The notes beneath the pieces are model-generated. The model did no database searches. It saw nothing but the letters and a program-made list of their open reading frames with translations, and was not told the DNA's origin. From contig OZ021727.1 in the NCBI GenBank assembly GCA_963978545.1, positions 54,076,487 through 54,140,486 of the forward strand: a stretch of 64,000 nucleotides of DNA, in the 5' to 3' direction. The translations under genes and the position numbers were made by a program. Positions 48,200-60,800 of the stretch are shown here, one piece after another. Each line of letters starts with the position of its first letter. The first letter of the stretch is position 1. The stretch comes from Linyphia triangularis. Lineage: Eukaryota; Arthropoda; Arachnida; Araneae; Linyphiidae.

Positions 48200-50880
48200 T
48201 GGGTTCATCAATGATAAAAAAAAAAAATGAACAATGTTTATAATTGCACTTATAATAATCTTAGGATACAATTGTTTGTACTCATGTGTCTTACCTATGG
48301 TTTTTTATATGTCTGTATAAAATTATTTCTTAATAGGACATTACTAGTTTATTTTAGCAAAAACTCTAAATAATTTAATGTAAGTACTTCATTCGATGCG
48401 CAATATTTCATGCAACCTAAATTACAAATTTAATTACTATATGTTGAAAAACACTTCCTATGTCAGGAAAAGCGGGTCTGTGGTTTAAATCATTATGTAG
48501 AAGTAAAATTTATCGGAGAGGAAAAGTGAATAATCGAAAGTTACTCGTTTTAAATTTTCTCGCTTGTTATATGTTCCAAAAATAACTTCATTTTTAAATT
48601 CTGAGTTGTTTTTAAACATGATAAATCTATAAGTAATGTTACTTAAATAAAATTTGCTCACAAAGTTTCATAGTATTTATGTTTCGTTTTTAAATTACTA
48701 TCATTTGAAACAAAAATTAATAAATGTAATTTTAACATTATTAGCTCATTACCATTTCGACACTTAAATCGGAAATTATTCAATTAGAATTATTTTAAAA
48801 CTTGTCATTCCGAGATTTTCTTATGTTAAATTGATGTATTGAATACTAAAAAGGGATTTCAATTGAACATTCTAAAATTTTATTAGTGAATATAACCTTT
48901 TATTTTAAAATATATATAAATTTCCGAAAAGCTGCTACGAATTACAACGGTATTTTTCCCCTTTTCAATTTTCGTTATAATAAAAGATATTTTTTTAGTA
49001 TTGAGCTTTATTTTGCATACTTTAGCAATATCCACTTTATAAGTTTGTTTCAATGAACAAATATAGAAGGATAATTAAAGAGAAAAATAACATAAATATA
49101 AATATTTGTTAGTGGTTTATTTCCGACAAGAAAGTTTTCATGATTAAAATTTCTTATATATATGTAAATATATATGACGTTAAGATACATTGCCTTTTGA
49201 AAAATGTTTTTATGATATCTGGATAATAGATTAATTTATCTGTATTAAAATATAGATAATACTAATTATTTTTCTGTAATTTAATGCACCAAATTTTCAA
49301 ATTATTATTTTCGATTATTTGACATTTCTTTTTATTTTTTATTAAAATTAAAATATGTAGATAATGTCAAAGCATTCAAACAAAATTTAATTTAAATAAT
49401 CAAGTTAATACAATGGAACAATATGCAATGAAAATTCTTTCATGCAATTTCAATATCTTACATATCTAGTGAAAGGTAATGGAATTAATGGTATTTTATT
49501 TTATTAATGGAATATGTTAATTTAAGCATTTTGATAAGAGTATAGTACATCATATTTTTTTAAAAGTTACATAATTATCATTCTTTAGTGATAAATGTGC
49601 TACTTTTGTCAGCATCTTTCTTTTGATTAAAGAACACATTAATCACATAGAGTTGATTTGTTTCAAACTTATATGAAAATTAATATAAAAATACTCATAT
49701 TGTTTTTGATTTTTAATTTGTATAACAAATATATTTATCCGTAAGTAAATCACTAATTAGTTAAGGTACATTTAATAAAATTAAGATATATGTACCTTTC
49801 AATGCTAATAATTGAAGCTAGCAAACATGGAAACTTTGAAAATCACTTTTTGTAATGCATTTTCTTGTGCATAGTAAAATATTTTATGCAGTAAATGCAA
49901 TGTGTGTTAATATTTGCCATTACCATATTTCATTTATGTTATTTCTATATTAAGTTTCCAATACAAGCTTGGTAATGTTGTTAAATAAACATTTCAATTT
50001 GTATTGTGGCTCATATCTTAAACTTTTAATTTTTTAATCTATTTTTATATCTATATAAATTAAGAAACTGTATTTTTTTTAATCTAAAAATAATAAATTA
50101 TAATTAAGGCAGTCAGGTTTACACTAGACTGAAACAATTCTAATTGATTTTTTCTCTTCTGTATCACACCTTTGCTTTCAAGAAATTTTAATTGTTAATG
50201 AATTAGGAATTGTCTTTGATGAAATATGAGTACTTTGCTCTTTGCAAATACCTTATATTTTTTTTTACTCAAATGATAAAAAATATCCATTCTGTAACCA
50301 TAAATTACAATTTTCAAAAATTCTATGAAGTTGAATTAAATATTTCATTATTTGCATTTATAATAATGTGGGTAATAAATAATGAGTTATGTATAAAAAT
50401 TTATAATGAAATAAAATTAATTGAAATATTAATTAATACATGTCTATTATATTAATTTATTTCAACGAAGGCAGTGGATAGTTCTCTGCCAGAAGAAAAT
50501 TAGTAATTCATTTGTTAACAATATTAGTATATTATAACAATTGTTACATGATTGATGAAATCCATTTTACAAATATGCAATTTTAAAAGTAGGATTGTAA
50601 TTTTTTTATTAATATTATTCTTGGTAACAGAGTGGAAAATTTTATAATCAATTCGACAAACGTATTTAGTTATTATTCATATGGATAAATTATGCTATTT
50701 AATTAGATTATTTATTGTTATTCATTTAATCCCAAACGTTATAGCTGTTCTGAAGTGATGCAGAAAATGTTTAATTTACAGTAAACCAGTTCTAAACGTG
50801 GCTCTGGATTCACTATATATCATTCGCAAATTTCTTACAATTTCAATTTTGAACATATACTAATTTTTATGCTTCAAATG
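48200..50880. other. Gene-free stretch
   Basis: AT-rich sequence with no recognisable feature. The frame at 50210-50455 has low-complexity content and no motif. Confidence 0.5.
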
Positions 50881-50896
50881 TCTTCTAGTTTACAGT

Positions 50897-51663
50897 AATC
50901 TATCTCAAGGGAGTTTAAAAAGGAGTTATAAAACATCAAAAGATAAATTTTGAGATTAAAATTGTAAAAAAATCTTCAATGAATTTTCAATCCAACAGTG
51001 CAAAAAAATTTAAAATCTCGCTAAATTAGAAATATTTTTATATATTTTTAAATAAAATGTCGTGCTTCAATTTGTATTATCGTTTTCAACTTTCAACCAT
51101 AAATTTAAACGCAATTTTGGAGACGTAAGGAACATTTGCTCAAACACTTTTACAGATACATTCCTAAAAATTTTAACATATATTCTTAACAATATATTAC
51201 GCAATTTGAGTGTAGCATTTTTAAATATTTTGTTTTGTTTATTATATAAAAAAAAAATATCTGACATTCTATACAATTTTCGAAAATTTTCATTTTTGGT
51301 AGGAATAAAACTATATAAAATATTTAACTTCGAAAATATAAAAAAAAATGTCATACTCAAATTGTGTAATATATCGGTAAAAATATATGTTAAAAGTTTT
51401 AAACATTTATCTTTAATAGTTTTTAAGTAAATGTTCCTTAAGTCTCCAAAATTGCGTTTTGAGATATAGACAGTTAAAGTTAAAAACGATAATACAAATT
51501 TATAAACAACATTTTTAAAAAATATATGAAAAATACTTCTAATTTAGCAAGATTAAAACATTTGCACAGTCGTATTAAAAATTATTTGTAGTTTTTGTAC
51601 AATATTAATCTCAAATCTGATTTTTTGACGTTCTTAAACTCCGATTCCCCTTGAAACAGTAGA
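50897..51663. mobile_element. Large foldback element, palindromic almost end to end
   Basis: The left arm (50897-51255) and the reverse complement of the right arm (51310-51663) align along nearly their whole length around a centre near 51284. Matching pairs include AATTTGTATTATCGTTTT at 51069 with its complement ending 51500, CGCAATTTTGGAGAC at 51111 with its complement ending about 51455, and AAGGAACATTT. Outward they include CTAAATTAGAA, TTTGAGATTAA and CAAGGG...GAGTTTAA. Many substitutions are present, so it is old. The two long frames on opposite strands (51062-51430, 51067-51360) are products of the palindrome. It resembles a foldback MITE. No target duplication was established. Confidence 0.85.
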
Positions 51664-51669
51664 TTTCTT

Positions 51670-53130
51670 TAAGATAGCAGTTTGATTTGTATCTTCAATA
51701 TTTCCCCCCTTCTAAGCTTGTTTTGGAATGAAGTTTCGAACCATTGTTCATTCCGGTCGAAGGTTTAGATTTTTATTTAAACTGATGTATTTTTATTTAA
51801 AGTTATGTAGTATTTTTTTCATTGCAAAAATTCCAGCCTTATTTATTTTACAATAAGCCTTCTACTTGCTCACATATCCATATGAGCACTGTTTTACTAC
51901 ATATTTTTTGATAAAAATACACATTTTCAATAAATTGTCCCCTACTACTAAAGCAGTTTCCTCTGTTACCAAGGTAATGGATTAAACAAAAAAGGATTCA
52001 ATTTGAGTTCGCCAGTTAAGTAAATTTAATTTAGTTTTAACTTTTAACCCATGATCATCAAATTTCTTAGGTCTTAAAACTTCTAATTGAATTTAATCAG
52101 AATTACTTTAAAGTTTAACATAAATGACTCAACATAGTGGACATCGAGTAATTATAATCAAACCCATATTTCAATCGATATTTTTTTTTCTCCAAAAAAC
52201 AAATCCAAAATTGAGTAGAGACATCGAAGAAGTTGGTGACAATGATAGGTAATTATCTAAGAAAATAGGTACATCCGCTATCAGTTTATGTTCTATAAAA
52301 AGTATGCTAAGATAATGGACATACAATAAAATATGAGTGGGGGGGGGTATGCCTTATACTGTAGAAAGAAAAAAAAATTAGTAAATTAAATCATTTACGG
52401 TGTAATAAATAGCTAAGAACATAAGTTTTCATTAAATGTAACCTTTAATTAGAGAATATTTTTTCTAATTCAATACTATTGCTTGGCATTTAAAATTGTT
52501 GTAATGTGACAGGAAATTTGAAAGTGTTAATTTACATAAATTTTGTTGTTGATTTGGTTGTTTTTGCTTTTTAATTTACAAAAATATACTTTAAGAATGC
52601 GCTATTTTTACATGATAAATGCGGATGCTATAAAGTTAAAAGAAAATAATGGAATGTGTTTAAATTCAAAGGACACCATTTGTAAAATTGTTTGAGAATA
52701 ACCCATAGGTTCTCTCGTGACTGATTACTGCCTTCTACATTGCGCAGAAAATAACAATTGAATCATTACTTAAAAAAAATCCTAAAATTGGCATGTGTAA
52801 ATTATACTACCTTAGAAATTATAAGTTATTCTTTTAATTCAATTTATATTAATTTATAATTGTTTATTGAAAAAGAAAACTTGCAGTGGAATGTAATAAT
52901 GAAAAATCAACCTTAAGATTTAGAATATCACTTAACATCACTGACCAAGCTTTAAGAGAACCAATAAATTTATTACAAATATGATTCAACTAACTGAAGA
53001 GATTTAGATTTAAAACAGGCAATAGTTCGTGGTGAATTAGAATATAAAACAAGAGTGGCGAATCTTCTTCCGGTTTGACATCAACTTACATTTTTTTGCA
53101 CATGGTGCCACCTGGTGGATGTTGAAAATA
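51670..53130. other. Gene-free stretch, may include the element B 3' LTR
   Basis: AT-rich sequence with a G-run (about 52337-52345). The LTR of element B should occupy its right end, but without a second copy its outer edge cannot be placed. Confidence 0.4.
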
Positions 53131-53148
53131 TCAGTTCACTTTGAAAAA

Positions 53149-53160
53149 TCCTCCGGCCGG
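53149..53160 (-). other. Element B polypurine tract
   Basis: The minus strand reads CCGGCCGGAGGA, ahead of TTTTTCAAAGTGAACTG, the presumed start of the 3' LTR. It parallels the GGGGGGAGGAT of element A. Confidence 0.55.
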
Positions 53161-53169
53161 CGAGAACAG

Positions 53170-54592
53170 GGATATTCTTGATATGGGACAAAAAAGTTCC
53201 CGGTTGTTACTTTTCACTGAGACCACACGAGTACATCCATCCATCCATTCCTGGAAATGTCTTAGCCACACGTCCAAGAGTCCACTGCATTGGTTGAGAT
53301 TCAGGTGTAAACACTAAGACCAGATCACCCACCAACAGGTATGACTTTTTGGAAAGCCACTTTGACCGTTGCTTGAAATGGTGAAGATAATCACGGGACG
53401 CATCCAAAGCTTTTTTTCTCAGATCCTGAAGAGTTTGTCAACGAGCTGGAAGGCTCATGTCTCTTGTTGATATTCCTGGCTGTGGGATGTCCAAAAGAGG
53501 AGCACAAACAAGGAAGTGACAAGGAGTGAGAGCTTGACAATCGGTTGGATCAGATAAAAGTAGAGTTAATGGTTTGGAGTTGATGCACGTTTCGATTTCA
53601 CATAAGAGTGTGGTGAATTCTTCGAAATTCAAGAGGGTGGAGTAGCAAATCTTTTCCAGGTGTGTCTTCGTTAACTTTATTGAGGCTTCCCAAAGACCAC
53701 CGAAGATGGGTGCATAAGGAGGAATGAAATGCCAGGTAATCATCTCTTGAGTCGCAAAGTTTTGCACTTCTTAATCTTTCATCAAACTATGAAGTTTCTT
53801 TAGATGATTGGATGCTCTCTTGAAATTCGTAATATTATCAAAATACATGTCCAAAGGAAGACTTCGACCACTGATGAAACTTCCGAAGGCAGCAAGAAAG
53901 GCATGGGTCAACTGATCCAACACTGCTTCAATGTGCACTGCTTTGGTACTCAAGTAGATGAAAAGCTTTATTTATTCTGGCTAGATTGGGTTTGTTAATT
54001 ACTGGACCAGCAAAATCTACACCAATTTTCCGGAATGGTTTGTTAGGGGTTATTCTTTCAGCAGGCAGGTCACCCATCATCTGCTGGCACGTCGTTATTT
54101 TTCAGTTTTAGGCAAGTAATACAGCTTATGATGACTTGTCTAACGGTAGATGTTCCATTCGTGAACTAGAATTTCTGACGTAGAAGTAATAAAAGAAGTT
54201 GAGGAACTGCATGCAAATATCTTAAGTGGTACTGTCTGATGATGGACTTTGTTAAGACGTGACCGTTTGGAACTATCATCGTGGGCTTCTGATCTTGGGA
54301 GACTTACTGGTGACGAGATAGTCGACCTCCAACGCGAAGAATTTCAGAAGAATGCAGAAAGGCATTAATCTGCAGAAGCTTGCTGTTGTGAGGTAGATAT
54401 TTTCCATGCTTGAATTACTGTATTTCGGTGCGAAAGGCTTGCTGTAAGAGCCTTCACAATATACTGGGTTGCACTATCAAGTTCAAAAGTTTTCAAAGTG
54501 TCTAATGATTAATTAGAAGGGTTTCTGGTATTGTTGAAGAATCTTAAGATGTTATACGATGTAAGCTGTTAAACGAACTAACTTTAAAAATG
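53170..54592 (-). pseudogene. Element B integrase and DUF5641-like tail (broken)
   Basis: Order on the minus strand: KLVRLTAYIV (near 54570) and SEILRVGGRLSRH (near 54300) lead into a zinc-binding part with CITCLKLK (near 54110). RITPNKPFRKIGVDFAGPVI follows (near 54000-54060), holding the first catalytic Asp. MSTKAVHIEAV and YFDNITNFKRASNH (53780-53953) give the second Asp, and YAPIFGGLWEASIKL (near 53680-53720) gives the Glu. CINSKPLTLL, LTPCHFLV and finally LVGDLVLVF and QPMQWTLGRVAKTFPGMDG (53230-53330) form the DUF5641-like end. All three catalytic residues are visible, but frame breaks occur near 53768, 53960-54000 and 54100-54200. Confidence 0.85.
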
Positions 54593-55357
54593 ATGAATAC
54601 TTGTATAAGAATTTTTCCTTCGTATATTGCACTAAAAAATAATTTTTAAATTTTTAATGGGACACCCGTTCAAATGATTCAGTTTGGTGAAAAAACACAT
54701 GTGTAAACATTTCGGCTAACTTAAATAACATTTAGGGGTTGCTACCGGAAATTAAAATTACCATTCCCTTTATCAATGAAAAGTCATGGAATTATTTTCC
54801 GCCCAAAGAGTACAAACCCTGATTTACCTGTACACACTAACTACTTAACTTCTTGCACAATCATGAAAAAAAAAATCTATTTGAGCAACCACGTGTTGTT
54901 TTAATTTTGTTGGTATTCAGACTTTAGCGCACACCTCCATGACATGTATAACTGTTGAATGAGAAGCATTTTAATGTTTTGCTTCAAAATTTTCTTGAAA
55001 TGAAAAAAAAAGTGACTCGGTTGAAAATTTTCTATGATTCAGTGAGGATGATTTTTGACCTATAAACCATATCATGGGTTTTTTTTCTTGTAGTAGGTTT
55101 TATCATTGAAGATAATGAAGTGCTGCTATAATTTGGAAAGTTTGTAGATAATTTAAACTGACCTCACAAATAGAGAGAAAGATTGAAATGCATCAAAATG
55201 ACACCAGTTTAAATGAATAGCAGCTGATTAAAATCATTAGTTAGCAAAGAAAGAAGTTGCATCAGAAGAAAGTGATCATAAACAATGGAATAGTTGCATT
55301 TACATTTAAGGAACAGTTAAATAGTTACAGTAAATGCAGTTTTACAAAGTATGGTGT

Positions 55358-55390
<33 letters not shown>

Positions 55391-56035
55391 AATTACGAAA
55401 ACAAGGACGGCAAAGAGAAAAAAAAAATTAAAGTATCATTGTTGAAGCCCATCAATTAAGGAAATATTTTCATAAACTTTGTGTAAATAATCAACTCTAG
55501 TTTTTAAAAACATCAACTTTAGTACTTTTTCAAATTTTAGTTCTTTATTTAAAATTGATATGTTACTATTAAGTTAATATGAGTTACTTGGACTAAAATA
55601 AACATAATCTCTCTACTTGAAGCATAATATATATAATGATTCAATAACTACTGGCTGAATTCTAATAAATACTTGAAATACATTAATTTCAATGCTTGCG
55701 TAATGCTAAATTTGCCAGATTTTTCAGAGCTGGTAGCAACCTCTAAATATCATTTGATTTTAATAAAAAAAATAAAAAAAATGTGCATTTTTTTCTCATC
55801 AAATGAAACACAGTGAGAGGGTGTTCCGTAAAAAATAAACACCTTCAAAAGTAAGACACACCGTAATGAACTAGAATGTCAGTTGAGAACTAAAAATGAA
55901 AAACGACCTAAGCACCAAAAAAATCAAAAATCTTTTTTTACAAAAAAATGTCCTCGAGACCAAGTTAAACAAAGTGGAGAACGCCCAAAGTGCAAACTCC
56001 AGTAGCAATAGTTCAAATTCAATCTTGATCTTAGT
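54592..56035. mobile_element. Inverted-repeat DNA element inserted in element B
   Basis: The left arm, about 54650-54750, pairs with the reverse complement of about 55728-55835. Pairs: TGGGACACCC / CGGAACACCC, TCAGTTTGGTGAAAAAACACAT / TCATTTGATGAGAAAAAAATGCACAT (in short blocks), and ACATTTAGGGGTTGCTACC / ATATTTAGAGGTTGCTACC. The element is at least 1.19 kb. Element B coding resumes at 54592 and 56035, so up to 1.44 kb may be inserted. No transposase frame is seen between the arms. A T-run of 30 lies at 55360-55389. The arms resemble a decayed Tc1/mariner or other TIR transposon. Confidence 0.6.
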
Positions 56036-56750
56036 CATAGCAATAAGTACCAATGCGAGTGTTTAATTCCTCTTTGGACTAAGGTCGTTTTCCATTTCTA
56101 GTCCTCATTTGAGTGAGAGAGTTCTTCAAAGCTATCAGATGAGTTTGAAGAGATGCTATAGGGAAATTGTGCTTTAGATAGCCCTGCTGGACCATGCCAT
56201 CAAAGTGTACTATGTAGGAGTTTGTTTGGCATAATACTTCTGGATGCTCTGTCTGCTGGATTCATGTAGCCTGAAATGTGAAGCCAGATTGCATTAGGGA
56301 CAAGAGCATTGATTTGATTTTCTATATTCAGCACGAATTGATTTATTTTTGAAGGTGGAGATGATATCCAACTCAACGTAATATGAGAATCAGACCAAAG
56401 ATGGATTTCATCAATTTTGACTGTTTGCAATGCCTCAACAATTGAAGTGCACAGTTGAACTAGAAATAAGGCTGAAAAAAGCTTCAGTCTGGGCAAGGTA
56501 ACTGATTTGATTGGAGCCGCTTTTGTCTTTGCAACAATCATGCTAACGTAGTTTTCTTCACTCTTGGAGGTAAATAACGGTGGCATATTCCTTGATGGAA
56601 GTGTCACCAAATACGTTTAATTGGATGTGCTGGTATGAAATTATCTTCAGGTATCTTGAAACTCTGATAAGTTTCAAATCTTCAATCTGGGAGGGGAATT
56701 CTTTCCAAGTCTTCAAGATATCATCTGGAATGTCCTTATTCCAGGCCACT
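56035..56750 (-). pseudogene. Element B RNase H region (broken)
   Basis: NVFGDTSIKEYATVIYL (56560-56620) is the first RNase H strand. VSMIVAKTKAAPIKSVTLPR and LKLFSALFLVQL (56440-56540) follow, then EIHLWSDSHITLSWI (near 56370), an RNase H Asp context, and NPADRASRSI (near 56230). These match the BEL/Pao landmarks 'SKT..AP....LPRLEL', 'WSDS...L.WI' and 'NPAD.ASRG'. WHGPAG (near 56180) leads into the segment cut by the inserted element. The longest open piece is 56200-56610. A frame change near 56580 breaks it. Confidence 0.8.
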
Positions 56751-56761
56751 TGACTCTTCTA

Positions 56762-57890
56762 CTAATCTTGCATGAGGATTTTTAGAAGAATTTTAGTTGG
56801 AGATAGGAATCCGAGAGGATCGTATACTTTTGCTATATCCGATAATAGTTGTCTTTTAGTTTGGACGGGACATTGTTGAGATATTCTGATTTGCAAATTG
56901 TCCTCATCAGAATTCCAAAATAAACCTAAAAGTTTTAACTTCTGATTGTCTTCGAGTTGAATAGTTTTATGAGTAAATCTCAATTCACTTGAGAGTTGGT
57001 TGAGTACTTCAGGGAAATTCGAAGACTATTTTCTTAAAGTAAAACATTCTGTAATTAATATTGCGTTTAAATCAGAAATTAATACTTTGGCTTCAGAAAC
57101 AGAATCGGTTCCAGTCAGCAAGTCATCGACATAAAACTTATCTGAAACTGTTTTTGCATCTTCCGAGAACTCTTCTGCATAATTGATAGAAAGTTGCTTG
57201 AGTGTTCGAATTGAAAGATAAGAAAAGCAAGTTACGCCATAAGTTATTGTATTTAACCTGTAGGTCTCGAGAGGTTGCAGAGGGCTAAATCTCCAAAGTA
57301 TTTTCTGATACTCTGTATGGTGGGGATTAGCAAGAACCTGGCGGAACACCTTCTTGATGACCGCTGACAGAGCAACTTTAAATGTTCGAAACTGGATTAA
57401 AAGTTCGAAGATTGGTGATTGTAATTTGGGGCCAACGTAAAGAATATTATTTTGAGATACACTAGTTGAACTTTTAGACGATCCGTCGAATACCACTCTA
57501 AGCTTTGCGGTAGTACTATGTTCTCTCAGCACTCCATGAGGTGGTAAATAGAACTGCTGAGAACTTGAACTGATATCAGTAGCTGGAACTGGAGTCATGT
57601 GGTCAAAATCGATGTATTCTTGCATTAATGCATAGTAGCTTTTGTGGAATGCAGGATCTCGCTTGAACTTATTTTCCAAATAGGAAAAACGCTTTACTGA
57701 TTGATATTTGGAATCTCCTAATTCCTTTTCATCCTTAAATGGTAGATTTACTATGTATCTTCCTTAAGAAATACTAGACACAGTTAAAGAGTAAATGCTC
57801 TCACAGGTTTTGCTTTCGTGATCAATGAATTCAATCTGGAACTGATTCAATTTCACAAAAACGTCTTAATTCACTGTCAAGCTTCACTGG
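56762..57890 (-). pseudogene. Element B reverse transcriptase (broken, one catalytic Asp changed)
   Basis: Landmarks on the minus strand: SCHVPVKLDSELRRF (near 57860-57900), IVNLPFKDEKELGDSKYQSV (near 57700-57760) and FYLPPHGVLREHS (near 57510-57550), then LRVVFDGSSKSS. Next comes ALSAVIKKVFRQVLA (near 57335-57375). In the family this last motif reads 'AL.ADI.KMF.QV', so the first catalytic Asp is a Val here (GTC, near 57360). FYVDDLLTGTDS (near 57100-57140) keeps the YxDD box. LLGLFWNSDEDNL and VYDPLGFLSP follow in 56762-56983. The open piece 57026-57679 is the longest coding stretch in the window. Stops lie near 57004 and 57765. Confidence 0.9.
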
Positions 57891-57894
57891 CACA

Positions 57895-60800
57895 TGACAA
57901 CTCAAAATATTATTTGCCTTATGATTTATAGCTTGTTATGATTTATTGGTAAAAAATATTTTCGGAGAAGGAAGGGAAAATCTCATGATTGCCTTAACGG
58001 GGTGAATGAGAAAAGTGAGTATATGCGTTCGTATGAATGTAACTTTTATCTAGCAAGCAATCCTGGGTTTGCATAGCATAAAAACTTATATCGAGCAAAA
58101 CGAACCGGGTTAGCAAAGCCTTCAAAGTTAGGATCCATAGAAATCAACTACTCTTTACCTTGTGGAACTAAGCAATTATTAGGCAACTGTAATAAATATT
58201 AAGAAAGAACGGTATCAACGCTTAGAATTTTAATAGAATCATTTATTTTCTAGTATAAAAGAATTTGAATTTAAGTTAAAAAATTGTAGTCAAGCCTTTG
58301 ACACGGTTTTTGTGAGTAGAATTTTTGTATAACACCAAAATTATACAAATTCTAACTGTCTATTTTCATTAATTTCTATTCCAGTACTGCGAAGTACTTC
58401 ACTTACCCTTAAAAAGTAAGTACCATTAACAACTATATTATTGGGAAGAACATAGAAATTTATAGTGTTAAAATGTATATTTTTCTTTACATATCTTACA
58501 ACTTATTGTATTTTTATTTAAAACTTTAGAAATAAAAGTTTCGTTGGAATCGAAAATGCTAGATATCTTTTGTGAATATAATTGTGTTATGTCTCTTGTC
58601 AAGAATAATTTTTCAAAAGAGGTATTTCTACGGGGTTTTTTTTAAATGCACTGCTGGAAAAATAAATTATTCGAATACTCTTTCATATTTTACAGTTTTA
58701 TTCATAAATATGAAATGGTAAAATACATCTCCTTATGAGAATGTCTGAATATTTATTCTGTACTGTGCTTCTATTTTTCTGAATTCCTCTTTGTTTAATA
58801 TAAAATTTGAATTTCATGTACGATTGTCATATTCTCACTTGGTATCTTTTGGGTTTTCTTAGAAGTATGTATGGTAATAGGTTTTAATATAATACTCTAG
58901 GAAACAATTTTACATTGATAAAAGGTATATCAATATCGGAATTATATTTTTAAATAAAGAATTCTTCTCTGTTTGCAATTAATCTTCTTGTAATTTGTTC
59001 CATTTCAGCACATGATTATCAACAAATAAAACTTCAGATTAATTTATAATACAGATTACTTTTATTGTTAACTTTTAGAAAACATCTTTCCATAAAATAT
59101 ATTTATAAATACTTCATGTTATAACTAAAACTTAAGGTTTGGTTTGGTCTAATGTGATAATTGCACTAATTTGGATACAATTTTTGAATAATACTTGGAT
59201 ACTTTTGAATCTTATGCATTAAAACCTCCTGGGATTAGGATAAAAATGTTAAGTGCTTTTGTAACTTCATGGTTTAAATGAGTAATTCACATATAAATAT
59301 ATTTCTGTATATTATTTATGGAGTAAAAATGTATAATCTAAGCAGGTAATTTTTTCAAACACTGTTTTAATGCGAAATCACTTTAAATGAATATGAAGTA
59401 TTTTTTTCATATAAAACATACGCATACATCCACAATTTGTGTTCAATGATTAGTTTTTTGAACAAATAAGTTTACATTTCATGTCTTCAGTACGTAACTA
59501 GTTTATCTTCGAATTTAAAAAAATAAGAATAAAATATTATGATTTTTAAATATCAAGTACTCTTATTCTTTACCAGTAATAAAACATTATAATGCACAAT
59601 TAACAACAATTTAATACTGTTGACATGAAACAACTATTCAGCTCATAAGAAAACACATTTTTGTATACATTTTATATCTTAACAAAAGAGTTGTTTGCAA
59701 TTATTACCTTAAATTATAAAGACATTAAAATATATTGATACATTAATAGTGAATTGCACAAACAATATCAAAAGCCTATGAATTTCTTTCTTTTCCACCA
59801 TGGAACAAAATACATATTTTTTCTTATAAACAAATAATATTTTCTTAAAAAGAAACACAATCCCATAAGTATAGTGCAATCTTACTGCATGAGTATCTCA
59901 CCCATTCTTTTGAACTTTTAATACTAATACAGATTCGATAACTGGATCCACCTACATAATTCTTATTCATAGCTTAGCAAATTTTGTCAATGGAGAAATA
60001 TTTACAGTTATAACTTTAAATGCTAGGTAAAGTCATAGTATTGAAGATACCATATATTTGAACAAAGAGAGCCCAATGCAGTTCTATTCTGCATGTTGAT
60101 GTAAAAGTACACAAGCTTTGTAAACAAGTAAACAGAATGCAATCATTCAAGGATAAAAAGCTCTGCTATTTGTCAAGACAAAGCGAAACTGACTATGCAG
60201 AAAATAACTTACTGCTTCGCTAATTATTTGTGCGTATAATCCTGTTTAAAAGCGAACACTTTGTGATAACTCCGAAAGTTATGATGTTATAAACGCCCTT
60301 TCTAGCATAATGAAACTGGCAATATATTTTTTCATACAATCTAGAAAACTTAAGAAAGATTTATGTATAAAACATAATTTTAGTCAGAAAACACTGCCAT
60401 ATTGTATTGGAAAGTATCACGCTATACATTTGAAAATACAATTTTTATTCATGAGAAAACTATATGAAACCATAAATTAATGCATTTTGAAAAAAACATG
60501 TTACTGTTTTCATTACTTTAATGAAATTTCAAATTTTTATCAAATATATATTGACTTTGAGACGTGACTGAATATAATGACGATTCAGTTTGAAGCAGGC
60601 ATTACATAATTAAATTTTGCACTTTATATATGAATTTATTTTATTTTATAAGACATTTCTGGCAAATTCGTAGCTTTTCAGATGCAACTTTAATTTCCTC
60701 TAAGCTTACGTACTTTTGATCTTATAGTTATTCTTGCAAACTTAACATATCGAAATACTTTTTTGCTTTTCTAATGACTTACTCAATACTGTTAGAGAAA

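Larger units (their letters stand above)
53149..57890 (-). mobile_element. BEL/Pao LTR retrotransposon B (dead, 5'-truncated)
   Basis: Minus-strand order is RT, RNase H, integrase, DUF5641-like tail, polypurine tract. Gag, protease and 5' LTR are not found upstream of 57890, so the element is 5'-truncated or its 5' half has decayed. It is a different lineage from element A, because its RT reads FYVDDLLTGTDS rather than MYADDLVSGQDS. An unrelated inverted-repeat element splits it between RNase H and integrase. Several frameshifts and stops rule out a product. Confidence 0.85.

Noticed and set aside
51062..51430. Overlapping 122- and 97-codon frames on opposite strands as possible genes
   Set aside because: They lie inside the palindromic foldback element and read low-complexity Ile/Lys/Asn/Phe sequence with no motif.
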